From Naumannella cuiyingiana (GTDB lineage: Bacteria; Actinomycetota; Actinomycetes; Propionibacteriales; Propionibacteriaceae): a stretch of 64,000 nucleotides of DNA. The stretch covers positions 1,426,001 to 1,490,000 of the forward strand of contig NZ_JACBZS010000001.1 of NCBI RefSeq assembly GCF_013408305.1, given 5' to 3'. The notes below the pieces were generated by a model that did no database searches, was not told the origin of the DNA, and worked only from the letters and a program-made list of their open reading frames with translations. The position numbers and the translations under genes were made by a program. Position 1 is the first letter of the stretch. Each line of letters opens with the position of its first letter. Of this stretch, positions 43,367 to 52,054 are shown piece by piece.

Positions 43367-44731
43367 ATGGGCACGGGGGGTGCGCAGGTGACGCGGGCGT
43401 TGGCGTTGTCGATGGTCTCGACGGCGCTGGATCTCGCCTGCGCCGATGATGTGCCGCTGCCCGATCCGGCCGCGCGGTTGGCCGAGCTGGCGCTGCTGCT
43501 GGACCTGTCCGACCAGGTTCGGGCACTGATCGCCGAGCGGGTGACCGCGGCCGAGCGTGCCGACGACGCGATGGCCGTCCACGGCACCTCCCTGCGGACC
43601 TGGCTGGCGCAGTCCAACCGGATGACACCGCGTGCGGCGAGCACGTTGATCATGCAGTCCCGGGCGCTGGGCCGCTTCCCCGAGGTGGCGCAGGCCTTCC
43701 ACGAGGCCTTGATCAGCAAGGATCAGGCGGACGCGATCTGCACCGCTCTCGACGAGCTGCCGGCCGATCTTGGTGCCGAGCAGGTGGCGCGCGCCCAGGA
43801 GACGATGATCGGCTATTCGGCGCAGTTCGATCCCGCACAGTTGCGCCGGCTGGCCGGCCATCTGGTCGAGGTGGTGGCGCCGGAGCAGGCCGAGGACAAC
43901 GAGCGCCGCAAGCTGGAGCGCGACGAGCGGCGGGCGCAGGCGAATCGCTTCCTCCGATGGTGCCGTGACGGCTTCGGGTCGATCGAGCTGAGCGCGCGGC
44001 TGCCGGAGGCCGAGGGCGAGGCCGTGGTGGCCGTGATCGAGGCGTATGCGGCGCATGCCGATCGGTCGCTCGACCGGCTGGACCCCCTGGCCGAGCTGGT
44101 CTCGCCGGCGCAGCGCCGGGCCGACGCGCTGGTTGATCTTGCTCGGCACGCGCAGGGGTGTCGAGCGGCGCCCACCCACGGCGGGGATCGGCCGCGGCTG
44201 GTGGTGACGATCGATCATGCCGAGCTGCTGCAGCAGTTGCACTCCGACGCGGTGGCAGCGGGGCGGCTGGCGGCCAGTGGTGCGCTGGTGTCGCCGTCCG
44301 CGCTGCGCCTGCTGGCGTGTGACTGTGAGGTGTTGCCGGCCGTGCTCGGCGGGGCGGGGCAGGTGCTCGATGTCGGCCGCGCGCAGCGCCTGGTCACTCC
44401 CCCGATCCGGGCGGCGCTGACCCTGCGCGACCGCGGCTGTGTGATGCCCGGCTGCGACCGGGCGCCAGCGGATTGCGATGCCCACCACATCGAGCCGTGG
44501 CAGTCCGGCGGGCGTACCTCGTTGGACAATCTGGTGCTGCTCTGCCGCCACCACCACGGCCTGCTCGAGCCGCGGCCGCACGCGCCGCCGGGGTCACAGT
44601 GGGAGGTACGCCTCGGCGACGCAGGTCTCCCGGTCATCGTTCCCCCGAACCGCGTCGACGCGCGCCGCCGACCGCGCCTGCATCAGCGGTTCCGGGTGCC
44701 GCCGCCGAGCCGGGCGGACGATCCTCCGTGA
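43367..44731 (+). CDS. DUF222 / HNH endonuclease domain protein (13E12-repeat family)
   Basis: 454 residues: an N-terminal helical DUF222 domain (about 20-300) and a C-terminal HNH nuclease (about 345-405) with RDRGCVMPGCDR, CDAHHIEPW, GGRTSLDNLVLLCRHHH. The zinc Cys pairs and catalytic His are intact. The family is multi-copy in actinobacterial genomes and tied to mobile DNA; its biology is unclear. The ATG at 43367 with AGGGTG upstream is preferred over an earlier GTG at 43337. The gene converges with the restriction endonuclease gene, with 13 bases between stops. Confidence 0.88.
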   Translation: MGTGGAQVTRALALSMVSTALDLACADDVPLPDPAARLAELALLLDLSDQVRALIAERVTAAERADDAMAVHGTSLRTWLAQSNRMTPRAASTLIMQSRALGRFPEVAQAFHEALISKDQADAICTALDELPADLGAEQVARAQETMIGYSAQFDPAQLRRLAGHLVEVVAPEQAEDNERRKLERDERRAQANRFLRWCRDGFGSIELSARLPEAEGEAVVAVIEAYAAHADRSLDRLDPLAELVSPAQRRADALVDLARHAQGCRAAPTHGGDRPRLVVTIDHAELLQQLHSDAVAAGRLAASGALVSPSALRLLACDCEVLPAVLGGAGQVLDVGRAQRLVTPPIRAALTLRDRGCVMPGCDRAPADCDAHHIEPWQSGGRTSLDNLVLLCRHHHGLLEPRPHAPPGSQWEVRLGDAGLPVIVPPNRVDARRRPRLHQRFRVPPPSRADDPP

Positions 44732-44744
44732 TGCGCCCGATGCG

Positions 44745-46088
44745 CTACGCACTGCCCAATATTTCCTCGGGGCGCCGGTGGGTGACCGCATCGGCGTAAT
44801 CGCTGCTGATGTCGCGCAGCAACGCTTCGATGTCGCCTGCGGCAGACGTCTCGGCGAGCTTGCGGACCTCGGCAACGAGTTCGCGACCCGGGACCAGGAC
44901 GACGGGATAGCCATCGTCGATCACCTCGATCTGCGCCTGCTGGCTGAACACGCCGGTCGTGACAAATACACCGATCCAGCCCCGGCGCAGCCTCGCGACC
45001 ACGCGCGCGACCTGGTCCGGGCTGACCGAGGACTCCGGCTTGATGCACTTGGCTTGTCCGAGTACGACGAGCGGCGTGTTCGCCGCGGTGCTACCCGCGT
45101 CCAGCCGACCGACGAAGTCGAGACCTCCGTCACCGCCGGCGCGCGAGAGCCAGCCATCGTGATAGGTCGCCCCGCTGGCGGCGAAGACGCTCGCTGCGAC
45201 GGCCGCCGCGAGCTTCTCGAACTCGTGTTTGCGATCGTCGAAGTGCCGATAGATCGTGTCCAGCAGGGCGGCATCCGGCGTGCCTGACTCAGGCCGCTGA
45301 TCTGCCGCTGACCGGACTCGGCTGGACAGCACCCGGCGCCGAATCCGCGGAATCGCGACCTTGCCCTGATCGACCCAGCGGCGCCACGACGCCGGCCCCT
45401 TGGCATTGGCCTGTTCGGCAGTGAGTTCACCGTCGCGCCGGTCATCGATCCAGCGGAAGTCGAGTTCGTCGGTGGTTTCGTCGAGCTTGATCACCGCAAG
45501 ATCAACAGCGAGATTGGGGAAGGTGCGCGCGGTCTGCGGATCGCGCTGCACGATGTACTCCAACCGCTCGATGACGGCCACCCCGCAGAACTCGAGATGT
45601 CCCTTGTCGACCCGCTTGCCATCTCGCATGACAGAGACCCCGCGCATCAGAAGTATCGGCGGTGCGAGCACGCGATCGGCCCGCGCGGAGCTGCCATGGA
45701 GTTGCCAGGCATCGAGCAAGGCCCGATTTCCTTGCGTCGCCCCGATCGGGCCCACAGTGCTCGCCTTGTGATCCCCAAAGTAACGAGCGTGCCCATGATC
45801 GAGGTCGAACACATCCTCCCATGGCGTGGTTGCCGAGCCTGCCTTACCCGGGCTGGACCGAAGTAGTATGACCGGTCGACGCCGAGCATCGGGCGCGGTG
45901 ATCTCCGCCGGGGTGTTGATCCCGCGCTCCAACTGAATCCGGGCACTGATCCCCGGGGACTTGGCGAGTTGGTGGAAGTTTCGATAACCATCGATGAAGA
46001 CATCGACATTGCCGGACTCGCGGGCATATCGGACGATGTCAAGCATGCCGAGGCAACGCTCATCGCCTGCCCGCCCGTGGTCGGCCAT
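44745..46088 (-). CDS. Modification-dependent restriction endonuclease, AspBHI/MspJI-like
   Basis: 447 residues. The N-terminal domain (about 20-230) resembles AspBHI: FIDGYRNFH, then PWEDVFDLDHGHARYFGDHK and GNRALLDAWQLH, a modified-base reader. The C-terminal Mrr-type nuclease (about 270-420) has the catalytic Asp324 in GGDGGLDF and the Gln345-Ala-Lys347 motif (GQAK), the D-QxK site of the MspJI group. Such enzymes cut DNA with 5-methyl- or hydroxymethylcytosine and need no methylase partner; none is nearby. Codon use is less GC-biased than in the flanking genes, suggesting acquisition. Confidence 0.8.
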   Translation of the reverse strand: MADHGRAGDERCLGMLDIVRYARESGNVDVFIDGYRNFHQLAKSPGISARIQLERGINTPAEITAPDARRRPVILLRSSPGKAGSATTPWEDVFDLDHGHARYFGDHKASTVGPIGATQGNRALLDAWQLHGSSARADRVLAPPILLMRGVSVMRDGKRVDKGHLEFCGVAVIERLEYIVQRDPQTARTFPNLAVDLAVIKLDETTDELDFRWIDDRRDGELTAEQANAKGPASWRRWVDQGKVAIPRIRRRVLSSRVRSAADQRPESGTPDAALLDTIYRHFDDRKHEFEKLAAAVAASVFAASGATYHDGWLSRAGGDGGLDFVGRLDAGSTAANTPLVVLGQAKCIKPESSVSPDQVARVVARLRRGWIGVFVTTGVFSQQAQIEVIDDGYPVVLVPGRELVAEVRKLAETSAAGDIEALLRDISSDYADAVTHRRPEEILGSA

Positions 46089-46335
46089 GGCGGCACCCTA
46101 CCGCCGGGCCTCGGCCGGGCCGGTCCCGTCAGCCGCCCGGCCTCAGTGAACGCGCACCGTCCGGGCGTACCGGACGGCGACCGGACAATCGGCGCTGAAC
46201 CGCACCACTACGCGCTCCGGACGGGACCGGACGACCGACAGGTTGCCGGACCGTCGTACACCTCGATTGGCTGGCGACTGCCGGTAGATGCCGGTTGAAC
46301 CATCCGCCTCAGTCAACACTCAGGAGTGAGAGTTC

Positions 46336-47067
46336 ATGTCAAAGCTAGCCCGCGTGATCGCCGCCTTCGTCCTGGCCTTCGGCCTGGTCGGCGGAGTCGG
46401 CGCAGTTTCCGCCCCGACGGCGTCCGCCTACGACTGGAAGCGCGAGCTCGCCTCCGGTGACACCGGCGCTGACGTCAAGGAACTTCAGATCCGGATCGCC
46501 GGTTTCGCCGCCGACGGGCCGGAGAAGACGTCGCTGAAGGCCGATGGTGACTTCGGCCCGGCGACCGAGGCCGCGTTGAAGCGGTTCCAGAAGGCGCACG
46601 GCCTGACCCAGAGCGGCAAGGTTGACGGCGCGACCCAGGACAAGCTGAACAGCCTGGAGGACAGCGACGGCTCGACCAAGAACTTCGAGTTCAAGGAGTT
46701 CGCCTCCAAGGACTGCGGCTGCTTCACCAACGGCAAGGTCGGCGAGTCCGAGGTCAAGGAGAACGTCCGCCAGTTGATGTGGAAGCTGGAAGCCATCCGG
46801 ACCAAGGCCGGCGACAAGCCGATCACCGTCAACTCGGGCTTCCGCACCCGGTCCCACAACTCCTCGGTCGGCGGCGCCAGCAACTCCCAGCACATGTACG
46901 GGATCGCCGGTGACATCGTGGTCTCGGGCAAGTCCCCGAGCCAGACCGCGGACCTGGCCAAGAGCTCCGGCTTCTCCGGCGTGATCATCTACAACAGCTT
47001 CACCCACGTCGACAGCCGGGCCGACCACGACTACGGCAGCAGCAGCTTCTACTGGGCCAACGCCTGA
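46336..47067 (+). CDS. Secreted peptidoglycan-binding D-Ala-D-Ala carboxypeptidase-like protein (M15)
   Basis: 243 residues: a signal peptide (cleavage near ASAYD, about 31-32), a PG_binding_1 domain (about 40-107; GADVKELQIRI, DGDFGPATEAALKRFQKAHGL), and an M15A peptidase domain (about 115-243). Zinc ligands are His186 and Asp193 (SQHMYGIAGD) and His224 (THVD). It probably trims peptidoglycan cross-links outside the cell. AGGAGTGAG precedes the ATG. The 247-base divergent region before it (46089-46335) should hold its promoter and that of the endonuclease. The sialidase gene follows after 14 bases. Confidence 0.88.
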   Translation: MSKLARVIAAFVLAFGLVGGVGAVSAPTASAYDWKRELASGDTGADVKELQIRIAGFAADGPEKTSLKADGDFGPATEAALKRFQKAHGLTQSGKVDGATQDKLNSLEDSDGSTKNFEFKEFASKDCGCFTNGKVGESEVKENVRQLMWKLEAIRTKAGDKPITVNSGFRTRSHNSSVGGASNSQHMYGIAGDIVVSGKSPSQTADLAKSSGFSGVIIYNSFTHVDSRADHDYGSSSFYWANA

Positions 47068-47081
47068 CCCAGGAACGCCTG

Positions 47082-48329
47082 ATGCAGCCAATCCAGCACA
47101 CGCCGCGGCGGACGCTCGCGGCCATGGCCCTCGGCCTGGTCGTGGCGTCCGCCGCGGCGTTGACCGGTACGCCAGCCGCGCAGGCGGCCGATCCCCGGCA
47201 CAGCACATCGATGATCTTCGACGGTGGGGGCGATGACGAGTTGAACGGCCTGCGCTACCACTCGTTCCGGATCCCGTCGATCGCCACAACCACGGACGGC
47301 AGCCTGCTCGCCTTCGCCGAGGGACGGGCCACCGGCAACGGAGACTTCGGCAACATCAACCTCGTCTACAAGCGCTCGACCGACAACGGCAAGACCTGGT
47401 CGAAGCTGCAGGAGGTCGTCGGCAGCGGCGAGGGGGTGTGGGGCAACCCGACGCCCGTCGTCGATCAGGACACCGGCCGGATCTGGATGTTCATGAACCA
47501 CCAACCCGCCGACGCGGGGAAGGTCGACGAGTGGGGCGAGCGGCGCACCTTCACGGCGTACAGCGACGACGACGGGCAGACCTGGTCGAAGCCGGTCGAT
47601 CGGACCGAGGAGCTGACACCGAAGAAGAAGCCCGGCGGCGGCGATGTCACTTGGGATGCCGTCGGCCCGGGCAATGGCATTCAGACTACGGTCGACCATC
47701 CCGGCCGGCTGGTGATCCCGGCGCAGCACCGGATGATCTACAGCGATGATCATGGCGAGAGCTGGAAGACCGAGTTCCTCACCACCGAGGACGGCAAGCC
47801 GATGGAGCAAACCGGCGAGAGCACCGTCGCCGAGCTGACCGACGGCACGCTCTATCGCAACGACCGGGCCGAGACCTCGGTCTGGGAGAAGCAGAAGCGC
47901 CGCCAGGTCACGACGGGCCGGATCGGCGAGGGGTACGCGCCATTCACCGCGGCCTCGTGCCTGCTCGACCCGAAGAGCCAGGGCTCGGTCGTGCGCTACA
48001 ACACCGACGATCCCGCCCGGCTGGTGTTCCTCAACTCGGCCAGCACCGAGACCAGGACGAAGATGCGGGTGCGGGTGAGCGAGGACGAGGGCAAGACCTG
48101 GCGGATCAGCCGGCCGCTGTCCGACGAGCCTCTCGATCTGCCGGCCGGCGCCAAGGAGGGCGGCTACTCCAGCATGACCAAGACCACCGATTACTCCGTC
48201 GGTGCGCTGGTCGAGGTCAACGAGGACACCTCGAACAATGCCGGCTCGCACCGCTCGATCGCCTTCCGCAAGTTCAACCTTCCGTGGTTGATGGCGGGCG
48301 AGCAGGACAGCGACTGCTCCGGCCGCTGA
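47082..48329 (+). CDS. Secreted exo-alpha-sialidase
   Basis: 415 residues with a signal peptide (to about 36). It has the sialidase FRIP motif at 62-65 (the first triad Arg) and four Asp boxes: STDNGKTW, SDDDGQTW, SDDHGESW and SEDEGKTW. These mark the six-bladed GH33 beta-propeller. It would remove terminal sialic acids from host or environmental glycans. There is no cell-wall anchor or carbohydrate-binding module, so it is likely released. It is 14 bases after the M15 peptidase gene, probably one transcript. Confidence 0.9.
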   Translation: MQPIQHTPRRTLAAMALGLVVASAAALTGTPAAQAADPRHSTSMIFDGGGDDELNGLRYHSFRIPSIATTTDGSLLAFAEGRATGNGDFGNINLVYKRSTDNGKTWSKLQEVVGSGEGVWGNPTPVVDQDTGRIWMFMNHQPADAGKVDEWGERRTFTAYSDDDGQTWSKPVDRTEELTPKKKPGGGDVTWDAVGPGNGIQTTVDHPGRLVIPAQHRMIYSDDHGESWKTEFLTTEDGKPMEQTGESTVAELTDGTLYRNDRAETSVWEKQKRRQVTTGRIGEGYAPFTAASCLLDPKSQGSVVRYNTDDPARLVFLNSASTETRTKMRVRVSEDEGKTWRISRPLSDEPLDLPAGAKEGGYSSMTKTTDYSVGALVEVNEDTSNNAGSHRSIAFRKFNLPWLMAGEQDSDCSGR

Positions 48330-48350
48330 GCGGGCGCGCGTCGCAGCGCG

Positions 48351-48392
48351 CTCGTTCAGACGAGCTCGTTCAGACGCGCTCGTTCAGACGAT
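48351..48392. repeat. Three tandem 14-bp units
   Basis: CTCGTTCAGACG recurs at 48351, 48365 and 48379 with a two-base variable tail, just after the sialidase stop. The last unit supplies the minus-strand stop codon of a decayed DUF2283 gene. It looks like slippage at the border of the accessory region. Confidence 0.75.
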
Positions 48393-48606
48393 GTCGGCGA
48401 TATCCGTCAGCCGTGCCCGCGCAGCGTCGGTGAGCAATTCGGTGGCGCCGAGCACCTCGACACCGAGCAGGTGCCCGGCGTCATCGAAGTCGAGAACGAT
48501 AGTGCCGCTCGGCCGCCGAGCCGTCGGTGAGCCGCGACTCGATCGGGAAGTACGCCGCATCCGCCGCGCCTGTCGAAGTCTTGCCCTGGCCTGCGCCGGG
48601 GCACAT
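48384..48606 (-). pseudogene. Decayed DUF2283 gene
   Basis: Two overlapping minus-strand frames together resemble a DUF2283 protein. The first (from ATG 48606) has ADAAYFPIESRLTDG; the second supplies the typical end GTIVLDFDDAGHLLGVEVLG and TELLTDAA, closing at 48384. A shift between them, near 48490-48510, breaks the frame, so the gene is probably dead. DUF2283 proteins often pair with DUF4258 toxin-like partners. The ATG overlaps the stop of another remnant upstream. Confidence 0.55.
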
Positions 48607-48720
48607 CACACCTTCTGATTGATCGTAGAGATCGGGTGCCGCTTGGCCGTCGACGACTTCACGAACTTGTCGATCAAGGCACGCCGGTTGGCGTCGGCGC
48701 CTGGCACCAGCGTGGGGGCG
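48606..48720 (-). pseudogene. C-terminal remnant of an unknown gene upstream of the DUF2283 relic
   Basis: A minus-strand frame ends ...ADANRRALIDKFVKSS..., then ISTINQKV and TGA at 48608-48606, sharing a TGATG junction with the DUF2283 relic, as in an operon. Upstream of about 48720 the frame loses a plausible start and the sequence looks shifted (another frame reads AITLLARPHAGA). I do not recognise the family. The rest of the gap to 48780 shows nothing more. Confidence 0.35.
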
Positions 48721-48780
48721 CGCGAGAAGTGTTATGGCAGCGTCATGCTCCTGAATGGCTGACGCCGCCCTCGCAAGGCA

Positions 48781-49725
48781 CTACACCCAAGGGGCCGTGC
48801 GTGAGTGAGCCCGGGCGAACCTGTCCAGGTGAGGTTGATGCCAAGAAGTCGGGTAAACGAAATCATCAGTCAGACCCGATCGAGCCTCAAGCCATGCCTT
48901 CAACTCGGTCTTGAATTTCCCTACAACGCGGAACACACCGATATCGGTGGTGGCACGGGGCACTGGCCCCTTCCGCCCTCGTGCGTTCATTCGCGAGGCC
49001 AGCCAAGTATTTTGAACAGTTGTGTTCTCGACAGTCAGCGGTACGGTCACGCGTGCGGTGCTGCCTTCACCGACCGGACCGAGGAGAAAGTGGCCACGCT
49101 GAATCCTCAGACGGTCGCTGACGTCGGGGGCAGAATAGAAGGCGACTTTGCCGCACTGCACGCCCTCCTCGTAAATCTCTCGGAACGTGCGGCTATCAAA
49201 ATCGGCCACATCGACCGCCGGACGCCTTATGGCGAACAGCGCGCCGTCCGTCTCCACGTGCACTCCGTTCGGCTCAACGACCGCCATGTAAAGCCCCACC
49301 ATCGGGTCGAGTGATACGTCGAGGAGCGGCGTGGCAGCCCCATGGTGCTGAAGCCGAGCCAATAGCGCCATGTCAGGGAGCCTGACCCCTTCATGAACAT
49401 CGAGGGAGGCTAGTCTCGCGGCATGTAGCAGCGCCTCCGTGGAAGCGAGCACTCGCTCGTCCGTCAGAGCGCCGGACGACTGCACGCGCGAGTGCATGCC
49501 AGGGCTGATCGCGTACTTCGCATTCGCCTGCCCCCGCCAGAGCCATGGGGTATCCGAGTCATACATCGCGTGCAAGTCCCAGACCGCGCGCAGGTTCTCA
49601 CGGAGTCGGTACTGATCCGGCCCTGTGTACTGTTGCCACCACGGCCAAGGCGCGTGTCTCGCCACTTCGGGGCCTTTGCTCAGGGACTGTTCTGTCCAGG
49701 AGGTACGTGGATTTCTACTCGTCAC
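48781..49725 (-). CDS. FRG-domain protein
   Basis: About 315 residues with the FRG domain named for its conserved motif, here WLWRGQANAKYAI (about 61-73), then LLARLQHHGAATPLLDVSLDP and LYMAVVEP. FRG proteins recur in phage-defence loci and are thought to act as toxic effectors, though the chemistry is not settled. The GTG at 49725 overlaps the ApeA-like stop by 11 bases; longer starts at 49764 or 49800 would overlap by 50-86 bases. Base composition is clearly less GC-rich than in core genes. It is the last gene of a three-gene minus-strand set. Confidence 0.78.
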   Translation of the reverse strand: MTSRNPRTSWTEQSLSKGPEVARHAPWPWWQQYTGPDQYRLRENLRAVWDLHAMYDSDTPWLWRGQANAKYAISPGMHSRVQSSGALTDERVLASTEALLHAARLASLDVHEGVRLPDMALLARLQHHGAATPLLDVSLDPMVGLYMAVVEPNGVHVETDGALFAIRRPAVDVADFDSRTFREIYEEGVQCGKVAFYSAPDVSDRLRIQRGHFLLGPVGEGSTARVTVPLTVENTTVQNTWLASRMNARGRKGPVPRATTDIGVFRVVGKFKTELKAWLEARSGLTDDFVYPTSWHQPHLDRFARAHSRTAPWV

Positions 49726-51070
49726 CAACTGTTGCCTGCGCGACAAGCCACCGAACCTGGGCATGTTCAGATATACGGTGGAAGACGGCCGGCGGTGCAT
49801 CCGCGCTGCGAAGTATGCAGATGACGAACAGCCAGTACAACTGCTCAGCCAACAAGTTTTCGCCTACCGTTCCGTCAAGCCTGAAGCGCTGACGATGGTG
49901 GGCGATGTCGTGGCGGGCCTCTTTGACGAACTTGGCCCACTCCCGCTCGTTGCTTGCGATGAGGTTCGTGAACGGTTCGCCAGCGAGATCGATGCACTTC
50001 AGGACACGGTCGACATAATTGACCTTGGCGTCTCCGGTCCGGCGTCGAACCTTGTCGAAGGAATCGAGAGCCGCGCTGATGTTCATGATCCGGTCTTCAA
50101 GGAACATGCTCGCGCTGTAGCGGGTGGCCATGACCCGGGAGAGTTCCGTGCGGTACCGCGAGGCAATGTCGAGCCAGCGCCCGATACCGGCCATGCCACC
50201 AAGGTCTTCGAGAGTGAAGTACATGTCGTGGGCTTTGACGGGATCGCACGGTTCGGTTCGATTGAACCACTGTGCGTGGTACGTGATGTCTTCTCGCCAG
50301 TCGCCGAGCGGGGTTCCGGCGAGTGACAGTTTTGGTAGCGCGGGGTGCTGAAGAGAGACCCTGTCAAAGTTTGCGGTCTTGCCAACGGCGATGCTAATGA
50401 GGTCTTGGATGTCGCTGGCGATATCTATGAAACTTGCGACTGGCCAGGGCTCGTCGCGTACGAGGCTAAGAGACCAGTGCTGCGCGATCCCAAGATCGAA
50501 GACGTGGTCCCCCTTCTCGCTTAACGACTGGAAGAGGCGCACGCTCGTGTCGCCATGCGCGACCGTCAGCGTGGGTAGGATTCTGGCGGTCACGATGGAG
50601 AAGCGATCGTCGTCGACGGCTTCGTGTCTGGGATGGTCAGTGGACAACCCACTCTGCTTGACCCAGCCGGTGAGATGACGCAAATCGATGACGACCCGAT
50701 CTGCGACGAGTTCGCTCGGGTCGTCGTACCAGGCCCCCTCCAGGAGGCGGTTGACGTGGACTCGCTGGATGGAATCGTCGAGATCGAGTTCCCGGAGGCT
50801 GAGTTGGAACGAGTCGAGCAGCGTGTACGCCTTCCGCTCTACTTGCCCGCGGATGATCGCGTACTCGTGGCGCACTGTCGCGGGCCGCTCGCGGTACCGC
50901 TGGACGGTGCCATCAGGGAGGAGGTTGTCCCTCACCACGATCGGGGTCAGTTCACCTTGAAGTTCCAGTGTGCCCCCTGACGCGGGGTCCCAGCGGAACG
51001 TGCCGAACACCTTGTGATCCTGATGTTCAGGAAGCCACCACCGGCCCTGGCAGTCGAATGACTCAGTCAT
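49715..51070 (-). CDS. ApeA-like HEPN-domain anti-phage protein
   Basis: 451 residues. The N-terminal part resembles the ApeA N-terminal domain (GRWWLPEHQDHKVFGTF, TLELQGELTP, YTLLDSF). The C-terminal helical part is HEPN-like, with an RxxxxH RNase motif (RHDIAH, Arg386-His391). ApeA proteins are abortive-infection RNases that respond to phage (family knowledge). The ATG at 51070 has a GGAGG site seven bases upstream, located inside the end of the preceding HEPN gene (8-base overlap). It overlaps the FRG gene downstream, implying coordinated expression. Confidence 0.8.
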   Translation of the reverse strand: MTESFDCQGRWWLPEHQDHKVFGTFRWDPASGGTLELQGELTPIVVRDNLLPDGTVQRYRERPATVRHEYAIIRGQVERKAYTLLDSFQLSLRELDLDDSIQRVHVNRLLEGAWYDDPSELVADRVVIDLRHLTGWVKQSGLSTDHPRHEAVDDDRFSIVTARILPTLTVAHGDTSVRLFQSLSEKGDHVFDLGIAQHWSLSLVRDEPWPVASFIDIASDIQDLISIAVGKTANFDRVSLQHPALPKLSLAGTPLGDWREDITYHAQWFNRTEPCDPVKAHDMYFTLEDLGGMAGIGRWLDIASRYRTELSRVMATRYSASMFLEDRIMNISAALDSFDKVRRRTGDAKVNYVDRVLKCIDLAGEPFTNLIASNEREWAKFVKEARHDIAHHRQRFRLDGTVGENLLAEQLYWLFVICILRSADAPPAVFHRISEHAQVRWLVAQATVGDE

Positions 51071-51706
51071 CAGGGCCTCCAGGGATGCCCGGCTCACTCT
51101 CAGGAAGATCGACCGCATCCGTGGGCCGCGGTTCCTTTACACCGCATTGAGAGCGGAGCGCTGCATCCATCTCAGGAGTGACCCCCTCCGGTCCGATGCG
51201 CAGGAGCGCACGCTGGAGGCGGTATTGAATCAAGGAATCCTGGTTGTTCCGCCGCCACGTCTCATGCATCTGCCAATACTCCAGGAGGATCAGACGAACT
51301 AGAAGCGCCGTCGAGAGCCTGCCCCTGCCGCTTGCGTCCACGTGCCCCGATAAGTCCAGGGCACCGTCGAGGATCGCTCGCGGGAACCGGACGACACTGG
51401 CTGCGAGAGTCTCAAGTTCGTGCTGGGTGGGCGTGCCGGACAGGTCGTGAGCGAGCCGATCCCGCATGTTGTTGAGTTCGCGGAACCATCCCACGTCATC
51501 AGACTCGATCGCACCCAACCCGTGGGCCAGATCGACCTTCCCTGCGAAGTTCATACGGTCGAGTTTGACGGCCGACGGATGCATAAGCCTGCGCGCGATG
51601 GCGCGTTCAAGCCCGCCTCGCTCAGGAGGTGTCCGCGGAGAACGAGTTCAAGCGGCGACGAGTATCGCGACAGGTGTTTCGCAATGTCGGCGAGCGGGAG
51701 CGACAT
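51063..51706 (-). pseudogene. HEPN-type (RxxxxH) protein, frameshifted
   Basis: The intact 3' part (from 51584) has ELNNMRDRLAHDL, an RxxxxH HEPN motif, and a helical C-terminus. Upstream, a different frame from ATG 51706 encodes SLPLADIAKHLSRYSSPLEL and LVLRGHLLSEA, which joins logically to ERAIARRLMHPSAV of the second frame. A shift of two bases near 51605-51625 (a GGCGGG run) separates them. It is either a disabled gene, a sequencing error or a programmed shift. An in-frame extension to ATG 51757 is possible. It is first in the HEPN-ApeA-FRG set. Confidence 0.6.
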
Positions 51707-51878
51707 GCCAAACACCGTAGACAACGTCCGCGCCAGGCGCTCGGCATCCCAACTCATCGCGCTCGCGCCGATGATCGCGGCCACCAACGTCCGCAAGATC
51801 ATCGCCTGGCTCGAAACCGGGACCCCAGAACCCGTACGGCGCAAGCGACGCCGAGACATCCTCGATGACGCGGCCTGA
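51705..51878 (+). CDS. Small hypothetical protein (57 aa)
   Basis: A plus-strand frame with GGGAG eight bases before ATG 51705, high third-position GC, and a basic C-terminal half (VRKIIAWLE, PVRRKRRRDIL). It is divergent from the HEPN gene and overlaps its possible 5' extension, so only one of the two can be right there. The helix-rich basic make-up could fit a DNA-binding tail or an integrase or regulator remnant. No family recognised. Confidence 0.4.
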   Translation: MPNTVDNVRARRSASQLIALAPMIAATNVRKIIAWLETGTPEPVRRKRRRDILDDAA

Positions 51879-51976
51879 CGCGCAGGAAGGTCGATACCCC
51901 AAACACCGCTGGACAGCCAGACAGATCGGTCGAACTGCGGCCATCCGCTGACCCGGCGGGCACGTAGGGACGACAA

Positions 51977-52015
51977 GCAGCAGGGCCACCGCCGACTCGG
52001 CGGTTGCCCTGCTGC
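51977..52015. terminator. Strong hairpin between island and tRNA-Gly
   Basis: GCAGCAGGGC (51977-51986) pairs with GCCCTGCTGC (52006-52015), and inside them ACCGCCG pairs with CGGCGGT around a three-base loop, with a single C/T mismatch between the stems. It lies 84 bases past the tRNA 3' end on the minus strand and could end tRNA transcription. No U tract follows on either strand. Confidence 0.5.
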
Positions 52016-52054
52016 GCTATGTGACGGTCGTCCTGCGCTTTCGGTCTGTTTTCT

